In this document: piece after piece, positions 35,060-43,807 of the stretch
Position numbering within the stretch: position 1 is the first letter of the stretch
How the letters are laid out: each line of letters begins with the position of its first letter
Source: CAVORB01 sp963736235
Lineage (GTDB): Bacteria > Pseudomonadota > Gammaproteobacteria > Chromatiales > Chromatiaceae
Direction: 5' to 3'
DNA length: 64,000 nt
NCBI GenBank assembly: GCA_963736235.1
Contig: CAVTOR010000005.1
Coordinates: forward strand, 124,001 to 188,000
Notes under the pieces: generated by a model
What the model was told of the DNA's origin: nothing
Seen by the model: only the letters and a program-made list of their open reading frames with translations
The model's database searches: none
Made by a program: the position numbers and the translations under genes

Positions 35060-35956
35060 ATGTCACTGGCCTTGGAACGCGCTCGCAATATCGCCCACGT
35101 CCTGATCGAGGCGCTGCCCTATATCCAGCGTTTTCGGGGCAAGACCATGGTCATCAAGTACGGTGGGAACGCCATGGTCGAGCAGTCCCTGAAGCAGGGT
35201 TTCGCGCGAGACGTGGTGCTGATGAAGCTGGTCGGCATCAACCCCGTGGTAGTGCACGGCGGCGGCCCCCAGATCGGCCGTTTGCTCGAGCGCCTGGGCA
35301 AGGCCACTGAGTTCGTCCAGGGGATGCGGGTGACTGACAGCGAGACCATGGACGTGGTGGAGATGGTTCTGGGCGGGCTCGTCAACGCGGAGATCGTGAA
35401 CCTGCTCAACCGTCATGGCGGCGCCGCGGTCGGCTTGACGGGTAAGGACGGCGATCTCATTCGTGCGCGCAAGCTGCTGTTGCGTCGGGACGCGCCCGAG
35501 CTCAAGGCGCCGGAGATCATCGACCTCGGGCACGTGGGCGAGGTGGAGAGCATCGACGCCGGGGTCGTCGACATGCTGGTGCACGGGGATTTCATTCCCG
35601 TGGTTGCCCCCATCGGGGTAGGCCAAGATGGTTTCTCCTACAACATCAACGCGGACCTTGTCGCGGGCAAGATGGCCGAGGTGCTCGGGGCGGAGAAGCT
35701 GCTGCTGCTGACCAACACGCCAGGGCTTCTGGATGCCTCGGGAAACCTGGTCCCCGAGTTGGACGTCGGGAGCATCGATCGCCTGATCGACGAAGGCGTG
35801 ATCACCGGAGGAATGCTACCGAAGATCCAGTGTGCCGTGGACGCGGTGCAGGCGGGGGTACGCACCGCCCACATCATCGACGGACGGGTCGAGCACGCGT
35901 TGATGCTGGATTTGTTTACGGATGAAGGTGTCGGGACCCTGATCCGCCGCCGATAG
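35060..35956 (+). CDS. argB: Acetylglutamate kinase
   Basis: Second step of arginine synthesis: phosphorylates N-acetyl-L-glutamate. The 298-residue amino-acid-kinase protein has KTMVIKYGGNAM at residues 28-39, VVVHGGGPQIGRLLERLG, the substrate loop MRVTDSETMDVVEMVL, NADLVAGKMAEVL and GGMLPKIQCAVDAVQAGV. The N-terminal helix (about 20 residues before the first strand) is the type found in arginine-inhibited hexameric enzymes, suggesting feedback control. It follows algC by 174 bp in the usual order, far enough for its own promoter, although I found no clear hexamers. Confidence 0.96.
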   Translation: MSLALERARNIAHVLIEALPYIQRFRGKTMVIKYGGNAMVEQSLKQGFARDVVLMKLVGINPVVVHGGGPQIGRLLERLGKATEFVQGMRVTDSETMDVVEMVLGGLVNAEIVNLLNRHGGAAVGLTGKDGDLIRARKLLLRRDAPELKAPEIIDLGHVGEVESIDAGVVDMLVHGDFIPVVAPIGVGQDGFSYNINADLVAGKMAEVLGAEKLLLLTNTPGLLDASGNLVPELDVGSIDRLIDEGVITGGMLPKIQCAVDAVQAGVRTAHIIDGRVEHALMLDLFTDEGVGTLIRRR

Positions 35957-36050
35957 CGCGTGTCACTCGTCTCCCGCCGCCGAACTGCGAATACCCCGGC
36001 GACGAGAGGGTGCCCTGAACGGAGGCCTAGGGGGATCGTGGCGCTCCGGT

Positions 36051-37016
36051 CTAGTCGGCGTCCAGCGCCGGGCGAAAACCCTTGATGATGTCCTGCGCCT
36101 TGGGGCCGAGGCAGTTTTGCTCGCCCTGTATGGACCTGTGGCATTGCACGTCGAGAAACAGTGAAGCGCCCTCGCTCTGTTTGTCCTGGATACGAGACAG
36201 GATGAGGGTAATGTCGCTCTCGTTCCGCGGTGGCACCGTCAAGACGAGATCGGGCGTATCGGTGTACACCGGAGTCATGGCGTGCTCCCGTACATAGGCA
36301 CCGGCTTTGCTCCAGAGCCGGTCGCAAAGGGCCGCATCCTCGCAGGTCACGATGTTGTGAAGAATGGGCTTCTCGTACTCGGCCTCCTTTGGCGTCTCGT
36401 CCTCCGCGAGGTTCTTGAGTTGGCGGAAGCGCTTTAGGTCCGCGCCGAAGCTCTCGCGAATCCTGTCCTTCTGGCTCTCGCGCCCGAGAATGGTTGAATA
36501 AGACCTGGATATGGCTTGCTCGGTAGCCGCGATGTTGTCGCTCAGCTTCTTTGGGATGGGTTTCCCCGCTCGTTCCAGGTCGGCCGCCTCTCCCTGCAGC
36601 CCCGCTAGCCATTCCTGCTGACGGCGGGCGTTCGTCCTCGTCGCCTGGATCATCGCGTCGATGGCCGCGAGCTTGCCGTCGCGGGCCATGATGATGTCGT
36701 CATCCGACCTGAAGGTCCGAAGCAGGACCTGATCGGCGGTGCGCTGCTTCTCTATCAGGCGCTCCTGTTCGGCGCGCAAACGCTCTAGCTCCCGCTCCTT
36801 TTGAACCTCCTCCGGGGTTTTAGCCGGCGGGACCGTCCTCACCCGTACACCCTCCTCGCTGATCTCGGTGTGGCCTTTGTCGACCTGGGTTGGCGGGAGG
36901 GTATCCGTGTAGTGCACGTTCCCATCCGCATCCACCCAGCGATAGACGCCGCCTTGCGCGCCGCAGGCGAGCACCAGGAGCAGGAGCAGTATCGATGGGC
37001 GGGCTCGAGGGGACAT
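36051..37016 (-). CDS. DUF4124 domain exported protein
   Basis: A 321-residue exported protein. With the ATG at 37016 it has a signal peptide (MSPRARPSILLLLLVLACG), possibly with a lipobox at the Cys. It is followed by the DUF4124 module GVYRWVDADGNVHYTDTLPP, a short beta domain often found at the N terminus of proteobacterial envelope proteins. Residues about 75-230 are a charged, largely helical region, and the C-terminal part has a few cysteines (TCEDAALCDRLW, VQCHRS, NCLGPK) that could form disulfides. Function unknown. It lies in the same strand order as pyrE, 82 bp after its start codon end of the neighbour pyrE, and converges with argB. Confidence 0.8.
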   Translation of the reverse strand: MSPRARPSILLLLLVLACGAQGGVYRWVDADGNVHYTDTLPPTQVDKGHTEISEEGVRVRTVPPAKTPEEVQKERELERLRAEQERLIEKQRTADQVLLRTFRSDDDIIMARDGKLAAIDAMIQATRTNARRQQEWLAGLQGEAADLERAGKPIPKKLSDNIAATEQAISRSYSTILGRESQKDRIRESFGADLKRFRQLKNLAEDETPKEAEYEKPILHNIVTCEDAALCDRLWSKAGAYVREHAMTPVYTDTPDLVLTVPPRNESDITLILSRIQDKQSEGASLFLDVQCHRSIQGEQNCLGPKAQDIIKGFRPALDAD

Positions 37017-37098
37017 GCGCCGGTTGCGGGAATCCTCGGATGACCTGGCCGGATATTGGTAACGCGCGTCGCGGAAGGTTGCAAGCATCTGTGGCAGG

Positions 37099-37740
37099 TC
37101 AAACGCCGTAGCGCTCGCGGTAAGCGCGCACCGCCTCAAGCGGCCCGCCCGAATCCGGCGACTCCGCCAGGTAGGCGACGACATCGGCGAGGGTGACGAT
37201 GCTGAAGACGGGGATGCCCATGCTCTCCCTCACCTCCTGGACGGCGGAACGCCGGTCTCGGCCGCGCTCCTGACGGTCCAGCGCGATCACGACGCCCGCG
37301 GGGCGGGCGTCGTGGCGCGCGATGATCTCGACCGATTCGCGCACCGAGGTGCCCGCCGTGATCACGTCGTCGATGATCAGCACATCTCCGGCGAGAGGGC
37401 TGCCGACGACGTCGCCGCCTTCGCCATGGTCTTTGGCCTCCTTGCGGTTGAAGGCATAGGGTACATCCCGCTCATGATGGTCCGCGAGGGCGATACTGGT
37501 GGCGGCGGCGAGCGGAATCCCCTTGTAGGCGGGGCCGTAGAGCAGGTCGAAACGGACGCCCGAGCTCACGATGGCGCTAGCGTAGAATCGACCCAAGCGG
37601 GCAAGGCTCGCGCCGGTGTTGAATAGACCGGCGTTGAAGAAATAGGGGCTGTTGCGGCCTGATTTCAGGGTGAACTCCCCGAACCTGAGCACGCCCGTGT
37701 CAAGGGCGAAGCGAAGGAAATCCCGTTGGTAGTCCAGCAT
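37099..37740 (-). CDS. pyrE: Orotate phosphoribosyltransferase
   Basis: Makes orotidine 5'-phosphate from orotate and PRPP in pyrimidine synthesis. The 213-residue length equals that of E. coli PyrE. It has RFGEFTLKSGRNSPYFFNAGLFN at the start, LYGPAYKGIPLAAATSIAL, YAFNRKEAKDHGEGG (mobile loop) and the PRPP motif VLIIDDVITAGTSV near residue 122. I used the ATG at 37740, which matches the family's start; the longer open frame has no similarity upstream. It belongs to the conserved argB-pyrE neighbourhood, here inverted relative to argB. Confidence 0.97.
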   Translation of the reverse strand: MLDYQRDFLRFALDTGVLRFGEFTLKSGRNSPYFFNAGLFNTGASLARLGRFYASAIVSSGVRFDLLYGPAYKGIPLAAATSIALADHHERDVPYAFNRKEAKDHGEGGDVVGSPLAGDVLIIDDVITAGTSVRESVEIIARHDARPAGVVIALDRQERGRDRRSAVQEVRESMGIPVFSIVTLADVVAYLAESPDSGGPLEAVRAYRERYGV

Positions 37741-38029
37741 TTCTCGTCTTCCGGGCAATTGCGTCTGGAGAGTTGGGAACTTCTCGATCAGTGCCCCGAG
37801 TTCGGTGCCGGGTGTCGGGGCAGATCGGCCTTTCCGCGCCTCGTTTTCGGGCGACACGCGACGCGGCACAGTTTAACCTACGAACGATCGATATTCCCGG
37901 GAAGCGGATCGCGTTCTTGCATGTACGCCGCTGGCGGTTTGAGGGCGACGCGAGTGGTCCCGGCGTGCACCTGCCCCGCGCGGGTGGCATCGCACGTAAC
38001 CGACATGTCTTAAGAGAATCGAGGACGGA

Positions 38030-39427
38030 ATGGAGAAGGAACAACGGGGAGGAGGGACGTGGCTCGGCGCGTTCCGGGTCTATCTGCATCCCCGGGTCAT
38101 CGCGATGCTTTTTCTCGGCTTCTCCGCCGGACTTCCCTTGCTGCTGGTGTTCGGAACCCTCTCGGCCTGGCTGCGAGAGACCGGTATCGACCGTAGCACC
38201 ATCGGCCATGTGTCCTGGGTCGCGACCCTCTATGCCCTGAAGTTTGCCTGGGCACCCCTCGTCGATCGCTTGCCATTGCCCCTGCTGACGCGCGCACTCG
38301 GTCAGCGGCGTGGATGGATGCTGTTGGCGCAGGCGGGGGTGGTCGGCGGATTGCTGCTGATGGCGACCAATGATCCCAGTCAGGCCCTGGGCCTGTTGGT
38401 GGTCACGGCCCTCGTGGTGGCTTTCTCCTCCGCCACCCAGGACATTGCCATCGATGCTTGGCGGATCGAGGCGGTGGAGCCGGATCTGCAGGGTGCGATG
38501 GCGGCAACCTACCAGATGGGTTACCGGATCGGGATGATCATGGCCGGTGCGGGCGCACTCTACATCGCCGAGTTCTATTCCTGGGGGGTTGCCTACTCGG
38601 CGATGGCCTTGTGCATGTCCGTGGGCGTCGTCGCCGTGCTCCTGGTGCCCGAGCCGGAGCAGAGGCTGGATCGCGACACCTGGAGGCAGGAAGAACGGGT
38701 CGTGCGCTTCATCGAGGACTCGGCTCATCTCTCCGCGCGCTGGCGTCGCCTCGGTGCCTGGTTCATTGGCGCCGTGGTCTGTCCGTTTACGGAGTTCTTT
38801 TCGCGCAACGGCAAGCTGGCGCTCGCGATCCTGGCATTCATCGGAGTGTTTCGCCTGTCCGATATCACCATGGGGGTCATGGCCAATCCCTTCTACATCG
38901 ACATGGGCTACAGCAAGGCGGACATCGCGAGCGTCACCAAGGTCTTCGGGCTGATCATGACCATGGTCGGCGCGGCGATGGGCGGCGTCCTGGTAGCGCG
39001 CTTCGGGGTCATGCGCATGCTGCTCATGGCCGCGGTCCTGGTGGCTGGAACCAACCTGATCTTTGCCTGGCTTGCGACCCAGGCGCCTGACATCGCATTG
39101 CTCGCCCTGGTGGTGTCAGCGGACAATCTGAGCGGCGGACTGGCGGGCTCGGTGTTCATCGCCTACCTCTCCGGACTCGCGAACCGCGCCTACACGGCCA
39201 CCCAGTACGCATTGTTCAGTTCCCTGATGTTGTTGCCGGCGAAGTTTCTCGGCGGCTTCTCCGGCGACGTCGTGGACGCGACCGATTACGTCTTCTTCTT
39301 CAGCTACGCGGCGGTGCTGGGGTTGCCCGCCATCTTGCTGGTGCTCTATCTGATGCGGGTCCGGAATGGGACTCCGGCTGACAGGGCCGAGCAGCTCGGA
39401 CGAGATCGGGCAGGGGAGACGCCGTGA
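38030..39427 (+). CDS. ampG: AmpG-like MFS permease (muropeptide transporter family)
   Basis: Inner-membrane transporter of 465 residues with about 12-14 membrane helices. The pattern matches AmpG: GFSAGLPLLLVFGTLSAWLRE, ALKFAWAPLVDRLP, SATQDIAIDAWRIEAVEPD near residue 150, GYRIGMIMAGAGALYIAEF, and the late FIAYLSGLANRAYTATQYAL. AmpG imports GlcNAc-anhydro-muropeptides for recycling and in some bacteria links cell-wall damage to beta-lactamase induction. Close paralogues carry other substrates, so the cargo is not certain. It overlaps the next gene by four bases. No ampD or ampR gene is in the window. Confidence 0.85.
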   Translation: MEKEQRGGGTWLGAFRVYLHPRVIAMLFLGFSAGLPLLLVFGTLSAWLRETGIDRSTIGHVSWVATLYALKFAWAPLVDRLPLPLLTRALGQRRGWMLLAQAGVVGGLLLMATNDPSQALGLLVVTALVVAFSSATQDIAIDAWRIEAVEPDLQGAMAATYQMGYRIGMIMAGAGALYIAEFYSWGVAYSAMALCMSVGVVAVLLVPEPEQRLDRDTWRQEERVVRFIEDSAHLSARWRRLGAWFIGAVVCPFTEFFSRNGKLALAILAFIGVFRLSDITMGVMANPFYIDMGYSKADIASVTKVFGLIMTMVGAAMGGVLVARFGVMRMLLMAAVLVAGTNLIFAWLATQAPDIALLALVVSADNLSGGLAGSVFIAYLSGLANRAYTATQYALFSSLMLLPAKFLGGFSGDVVDATDYVFFFSYAAVLGLPAILLVLYLMRVRNGTPADRAEQLGRDRAGETP

Positions 39428-40110
39428 ACGTTGCCGGGAGCCTGACGACCGCGTTCCTGGTCGGGCTACTCGGCGGTGTGCACTGCATCGGCATGTGCGG
39501 CGGCATCGTCGGTACCCTGACCATGGGCCTTCCTCGCGAGGCGAGAGTCCGGATCGGGAGGATGCTTCCCTACCAACTGGCGTACAACGGCGGACGCATG
39601 GCTGGCTACGCGGTCGCTGGAGGGCTCATGGGTGGGTTAGGGACCATGATCGTCCAGATACTGCCGCTCCAGTATGCCCAGCGGGGACTCTACGTCCTTG
39701 CGGCCCTGTTCATGATCCTGCTGGGTCTATACCTTGGTCGCTGGTGGCTTGGGTTGGAGCGCTTGGAGCGGCTGGGTGCCAGTGTCTGGCGCCGTCTGGA
39801 GCCGATGGGGCGGCGCCTATTGCCCGTCCGCTCGCCCGCGCAGGCGTTGGGGCTGGGCTTCGTGTGGGCCTGGATTCCCTGCGGTTTGGTGTACAGCGTC
39901 CTGATCTGGTCGGTCGCCTCAGGCAGCGCCGTGCAGGGCGCGCTCGTCATGCTCGCGTTCGGCGTCGGAACCCTGCCGACCCTGCTGGGCATGGGCATGC
40001 TCGCCGGTGCCGCGGCCCGCTTCGCCGATCAGGCCTGGATGCGCAAGCTCTCAGGGGTGCTCGTCCTGGGGTTTGGTTTGTACGCCCTGTGGCAGGTATT
40101 CCTGGTCTAG
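39424..40110 (+). CDS. SafE/TauE-like (UreH-type) membrane protein
   Basis: A 228-residue membrane protein with about six helices. The first helix carries the conserved motif LLGGVHCIGMCGGIVG (paired Cys C-x-x-x-C then GG), and a Gly/Pro-rich WIPCGLVYSVLIWSVAS segment follows near residue 160. The family is annotated as sulfite exporter or urease-accessory-like; in many proteobacteria it lies next to cytochrome oxidase assembly genes and may move copper or a similar ion. Those genes are absent here. GTG start at 39424 overlaps the AmpG-like stop by four bases, so the two genes are translationally coupled, an unusual pairing. Confidence 0.82.
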   Translation: MNVAGSLTTAFLVGLLGGVHCIGMCGGIVGTLTMGLPREARVRIGRMLPYQLAYNGGRMAGYAVAGGLMGGLGTMIVQILPLQYAQRGLYVLAALFMILLGLYLGRWWLGLERLERLGASVWRRLEPMGRRLLPVRSPAQALGLGFVWAWIPCGLVYSVLIWSVASGSAVQGALVMLAFGVGTLPTLLGMGMLAGAAARFADQAWMRKLSGVLVLGFGLYALWQVFLV

Positions 40111-40230
40111 CCGCCCAAGATGAGCCGGGCGGTCGAAGCACGAATGGCACTTCTGGCAACGTTCGGAAGTCATGTGAGGCCGCCTCTTTGCATCGAGGCA
40201 GCCTGTGTGCGCTTCCCGCCGGCGTGGCGG

Positions 40231-40677
40231 TCAGTTCCCGAAGAACTGCTGGTCCATGTTGATGACAAAGGTCTCGGTGGCTCCCTGCGGTTTGACCTCG
40301 ATTGTGAAATTGACCGTCTGTCCGTCCTGGACCGCGAATTCGCCGATGTAGTAAATGGCGTCCTGTTCCTTGACTTCCCGCATTGGCAGACGGTTCTTCT
40401 GCCCGGTTAGCTCGACGGTCTGCACCTCGACCTGGGCGGGCACGGAGGACCCGGTCGTCCCCTCGGCGTCCTTGACGACGCTGACGTTGAGCATGCCCCG
40501 GAAGTTGCTGCGCTGTATCCCGTATGCTTTGGCCACCTCGGGGGTCAGGGTGCTGGTCGTAAAGGCGTTGTGGTGGATGGTGTAGCCTCCTACGCTCGTG
40601 CTGTTCTCGGCTAGGGCCGAAAGGGGGGTGAGCAGCGCGGCGGCGCAAGCGAGGGTGCAGAATCTACGACGATTCAT
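40231..40677 (-). CDS. DUF4426 exported protein
   Basis: Small periplasmic protein of 148 residues. The ATG at 40677 has GGAGG eight nt upstream and starts a signal peptide (MNRRRFCTLACAAALLTPLS). The mature part has the DUF4426 pattern: GGYTIHHNAFTTSTLTPEVAKAYGIQRS near residue 30, then LNVSVVKDAEG and AIYYIGEFAVQDGQTVNFTIEV. The family's function is not known. In Pseudomonas it lies between metW and rdgB; here metX and metW are absent and the dynamin-like gene stands between it and the rest of that block. Confidence 0.85.
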   Translation of the reverse strand: MNRRRFCTLACAAALLTPLSALAENSTSVGGYTIHHNAFTTSTLTPEVAKAYGIQRSNFRGMLNVSVVKDAEGTTGSSVPAQVEVQTVELTGQKNRLPMREVKEQDAIYYIGEFAVQDGQTVNFTIEVKPQGATETFVINMDQQFFGN

Positions 40678-40807
40678 GATCTGATCCTCCATCGTGAAAC
40701 GGTCATGATTGTAGGTGTCGAAAGGGACGAGTAAGGCTACACCATAAGAAGACCGCCCGGCCAACAGGTTTGCTTCGCCGCATGTGGGCAAAGGACGTGC
40801 GGGATAT

Positions 40808-42781
40808 CTAGGCCGAACCGGCTACCAGGTGGGGCTTGCCCGCGCGCTGTTCGTCGAGCAAGGGATTGTAGTGAACGGCGTTGTGGATGTTTCGCAGAGC
40901 GGTGAGCTGTTTCGCCAGTTCTACGTATTGCTTCTGCATGTCCTCGATGCGGCTCTGCAAGCTGTCCTTGGAACGACCAATGCGCTGCAGGTTCTCCAGC
41001 CGCTTCTCCATCATGCGCTTGTGTTCCTGAATCTGCCCGGCGAGCGGCTGCAGTGAGTCCCGGATCCAGCCGTCGAAGGCGCGGCGTAGCTGGTCGAACA
41101 GGATGCGGGCGCGGTTGACTAGTTGCTGGTGAAAGCGTCTGATGACCACGCCCTGCTCAGCGAGCGCCATGCCGGGGCTCTTGCGGAAGGCGTCGACCTC
41201 TTGACGGAGAAGCTCCATCTCCACACGGAACTTCATGGGGACGAAAACCTTCGGTGGCGCAACGTTAAAACCGAATTCCTCTTCGAACCGCTGGTAGGTG
41301 AATCGGACCGTTTTGCGGATACGCTCGCTTTCGGTGGACACCGTTTCCATCGATCGGCGAAGGTCGTCGAAGAGCCGTTTCATTGCCGACGAGAGACCGC
41401 GAGTGGTCCAGCTCTGAACCATGTCGGCGTGGGCCTTCTCGATCAACCGATCAATGGTGTCCCGATCGAGGACCTTGCGGCACAGGCGCGTCTCGACGAT
41501 CAGCTCCTCTCGGCTCGCTTGGAATTGGTGGACACCCTTGAGGTATAGCTCCTGCTCTTGACGCGTCTTTTCGAGCAAATGCCCGATCACGTCGTCGCTT
41601 TTTTCGCGCAACTGCTCCAACTCCTGCAGCTGACTCTTGACGTGGCCGATGCGGGTCGAGATCCGTGTCCGGTTACGCTCGAGGAGTTGCCCGACGTCCG
41701 CTTCGAGGGCATCGACCAGCAGTTGATGCTTGGTCTCCAGCATCCTTGAGGATAAGTGACGCTCGAGATCGGGCAGGCAGCTCTTGCGCAGCAGCACTTC
41801 GTCGTGCCGCACCTTTGCTACTAGGGCCTTCTGCGCCGAGACCGGGAACACCATCTTCTGGTCGATACCGAGAATCTCGGCGGTTGATGCGCGCTGCTTG
41901 TCTACCCCGGCTTGAGCGGCTTGCGCCGTCTGAAGCTCGTCCCACAGGACGTCAATCTTGTTCAGGACGACGATGATGCCGCGCCGGCGTCCGCTCTGGA
42001 ACCCCTTGAGGTGGTGTTGCCACATCTCCAGGTCGCTGCGCGTGACGCCGGTGTCCGCGGATAGCACGAACAGCAGCGCTTGGGCGCCGGGAAGCATGTT
42101 AAGCGTCAGTTCGGGCTCGGCGCCCAGGGCGTTCAAGCCCGGGGTGTCGAGGATTACCAGGCCCTGCTTGAGCAGCGGGTGGGGAAAACTGATGACGGCA
42201 TGGCGCCATTTCGGAATTTCCACCTTCTGCGCAGTGAGTTGTCCCGCCGATGCCAGACCGAAGGACGAGAGGCCGAGTCGCGTCGCCTCGGCCATGGAGA
42301 CCGTCTTGGTCTGCAGGACCTCGTTGAGGGTGGAGGACATCTGCTCCGGGTCCTGGATGTGGAGCGGATAATGCACCCACTGCTTGGGGTCGCTCTTGAT
42401 CTGCGCGATCGGAATGTCCTGAGCGCGGGTCTCGATAGGGAGCAAGCGCACGTAGGACTCATTGCGCTCGTCGTCCCACAGCAGCTCGGTGGGACACATG
42501 GTGGTGCGGCCGGCCGCGGACGGCAGCAGCCGGCGGCCGTAATCGGCAAAGAAGACGGCGTTGATGAGCTCGGTCTTGCCGCGCGAAAACTCCGCCACGA
42601 ACGCGATGGTCAAGCGGTCCTTGTCGAGCGCGTCCAAGGTGTGACGGATGCGCTCGCGGGTCTCGGCCGTGAGCTGACCCTCTTCCTCCAGCCACCCCTC
42701 CAGCTCCAACACCGCCCGCGAGACGCGCGTCTTCCACTGACGGTAAGCAGCGAGGCGCTGTTGGATGATCGGGGTCTGCAT
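40808..42781 (-). CDS. Bacterial dynamin-like GTPase
   Basis: A 657-residue large GTPase of the dynamin superfamily. The P-loop reads AEFSRGKTEL (residues 63-72, with Ala for the usual first Gly), G2 is a Thr in GRTTMCPTELLW, G3 is DTPGLNALG near residue 220, and G4 is VLNKIDVLWD near residue 270. The rest, about 330-640, is a long helical region (many Glu/Arg/Leu heptads) as in dynamin stalks. No membrane helix is obvious, so membrane contact would be through a paddle or lipid. Bacterial dynamins act in membrane remodelling, repair or phage resistance, but this subfamily is uncharacterised. It occurs as one gene, without the usual second partner. Confidence 0.88.
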   Translation of the reverse strand: MQTPIIQQRLAAYRQWKTRVSRAVLELEGWLEEEGQLTAETRERIRHTLDALDKDRLTIAFVAEFSRGKTELINAVFFADYGRRLLPSAAGRTTMCPTELLWDDERNESYVRLLPIETRAQDIPIAQIKSDPKQWVHYPLHIQDPEQMSSTLNEVLQTKTVSMAEATRLGLSSFGLASAGQLTAQKVEIPKWRHAVISFPHPLLKQGLVILDTPGLNALGAEPELTLNMLPGAQALLFVLSADTGVTRSDLEMWQHHLKGFQSGRRRGIIVVLNKIDVLWDELQTAQAAQAGVDKQRASTAEILGIDQKMVFPVSAQKALVAKVRHDEVLLRKSCLPDLERHLSSRMLETKHQLLVDALEADVGQLLERNRTRISTRIGHVKSQLQELEQLREKSDDVIGHLLEKTRQEQELYLKGVHQFQASREELIVETRLCRKVLDRDTIDRLIEKAHADMVQSWTTRGLSSAMKRLFDDLRRSMETVSTESERIRKTVRFTYQRFEEEFGFNVAPPKVFVPMKFRVEMELLRQEVDAFRKSPGMALAEQGVVIRRFHQQLVNRARILFDQLRRAFDGWIRDSLQPLAGQIQEHKRMMEKRLENLQRIGRSKDSLQSRIEDMQKQYVELAKQLTALRNIHNAVHYNPLLDEQRAGKPHLVAGSA

Positions 42782-42830
42782 CAGCAGCTTTCCCTAAGAG
42801 GCGGAACGACCTGGACCTTGGCTAAAATTT

Positions 42831-42836
42831 AGTATA
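42831..42836 (-). promoter_or_regulatory. Possible -10 hexamer of the dynamin-like gene
   Basis: TATACT on the minus strand, inside the AT-rich stretch AGTTATACTAAATTTTAG, lies about 50 bp ahead of the dynamin start. No good -35 was found at 16-18 nt. The gap to the next gene upstream is 151 bp, enough for an independent promoter. Confidence 0.3.
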
Positions 42837-42932
42837 ACTGACGTTCCGCGGACGGACATCGGCTATTTGCCCGCATGGTTCCCCAGCGTGATCTTCTTCG
42901 CAACATGGGATGGCGGGCGACATTCGATGACA

Positions 42933-43235
42933 TCAAGTGGACGGTATGATGTCAGGCAGGCGGGCGGGTGCGCGCACACGCAAGCGCTTGAGGCGCGCCT
43001 GTCCCCCCGCAACCAGCTCCACCCGCGATTGTGGAACCTCGAAGACGGCGGCGAGAAAGCGCCGCAGGTGCTCGTTGGCCTTTCCCTCGATCGGGGGTGC
43101 CGCGATGCGCACCTTTAGATGGGTACCCTCGGGACCCAGTAGCTCATCCCTTTTTGCGCGGGGCTGCACGCGAACGCTGAGCAACAGGTCGCCATCCTGC
43201 CAGCGATACCAGGCGGAATCCCCGCGGGGCGTCAA
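42933..43235 (-). CDS. yggU: YggU family protein (DUF167)
   Basis: A 100-residue protein of the conserved DUF167 family. The diagnostic pattern is complete: LLLSVRVQPRAKRDELLG and VRIAAPPIEGKANEHLRRFLA near residues 40-60. Its function is unknown, though structures show a small alpha/beta fold. It is the last gene of the proC-yggT-yggU string, starting four bases inside yggT, which is the normal order in gammaproteobacteria. Confidence 0.93.
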   Translation of the reverse strand: MTPRGDSAWYRWQDGDLLLSVRVQPRAKRDELLGPEGTHLKVRIAAPPIEGKANEHLRRFLAAVFEVPQSRVELVAGGQARLKRLRVRAPARLPDIIPST

Positions 43236-43807
43236 AACGGACTCGCCGTCAGCAGTTTCAGGGGGGGTGACAGTAGCATCTCGATCAGGACCAGGGCGAT
43301 CATCGCTACCATGGGGGCGAGGTCCAGCCCCCCTACGGGCGGCACCAGTCTCTGGGCTGGGTCGAGCACCGGCCTGGTCAGCTTATCGATAAGGCCGAAC
43401 GCAGGGTTGTAGGGATCCGGATTGATCCAGCTCAGGATGACCTTGATGAGGATCGCGAAGAGATAGATGTTGAGCACCAGGGCCGCGAGCGCCGGAATCG
43501 ACCATGCAAGCGCCCCCAACGGGTTGCGTCCCATACCGAGGATGGCCGCTAGCAGGGCGAGCTCGGCGCTCTTCAGGAGCCAGGCGAGGGCCAGCGAGGA
43601 AAGGTCCAATCCACGGTAGCCAGGGATTACCCGCCGCAACGGGCGGAGCGCCGGGGTCGTGACCTTGACCACGAACTGGGAGATCGGGTTGTAGAAATCC
43701 GCCTTCGTGAGCTGGAGCAGGAAACGGATGACCACTACCGCCGTGTATAGGCCGAACAGCGTCTGGACCAGAAAGACAACGGGATTGGTGAGATAGGAAT
43801 CGCTCAT
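43232..43807 (-). CDS. yggT: YggT family membrane protein
   Basis: A 191-residue integral membrane protein with two YggT repeats, each a pair of helices ending in a conserved proline-rich loop: NPISQFVVKVTTPALRPLRRVIP near residue 40 and NPAFGLIDKLTRPVLDPAQRLVPP near residue 145. The family has been linked to cation homeostasis and membrane protein organisation, with no agreed mechanism. It overlaps proC upstream and yggU downstream by four bases each, so the three are translated as a unit. Confidence 0.93.
   Translation of the reverse strand: MSDSYLTNPVVFLVQTLFGLYTAVVVIRFLLQLTKADFYNPISQFVVKVTTPALRPLRRVIPGYRGLDLSSLALAWLLKSAELALLAAILGMGRNPLGALAWSIPALAALVLNIYLFAILIKVILSWINPDPYNPAFGLIDKLTRPVLDPAQRLVPPVGGLDLAPMVAMIALVLIEMLLSPPLKLLTASPF

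Noticed and set aside
35957..36050. Terminator between argB and the DUF4124 gene
   Set aside because: CTCGTC and GACGAG arms exist, but they enclose a long, imperfect loop and have no T run.
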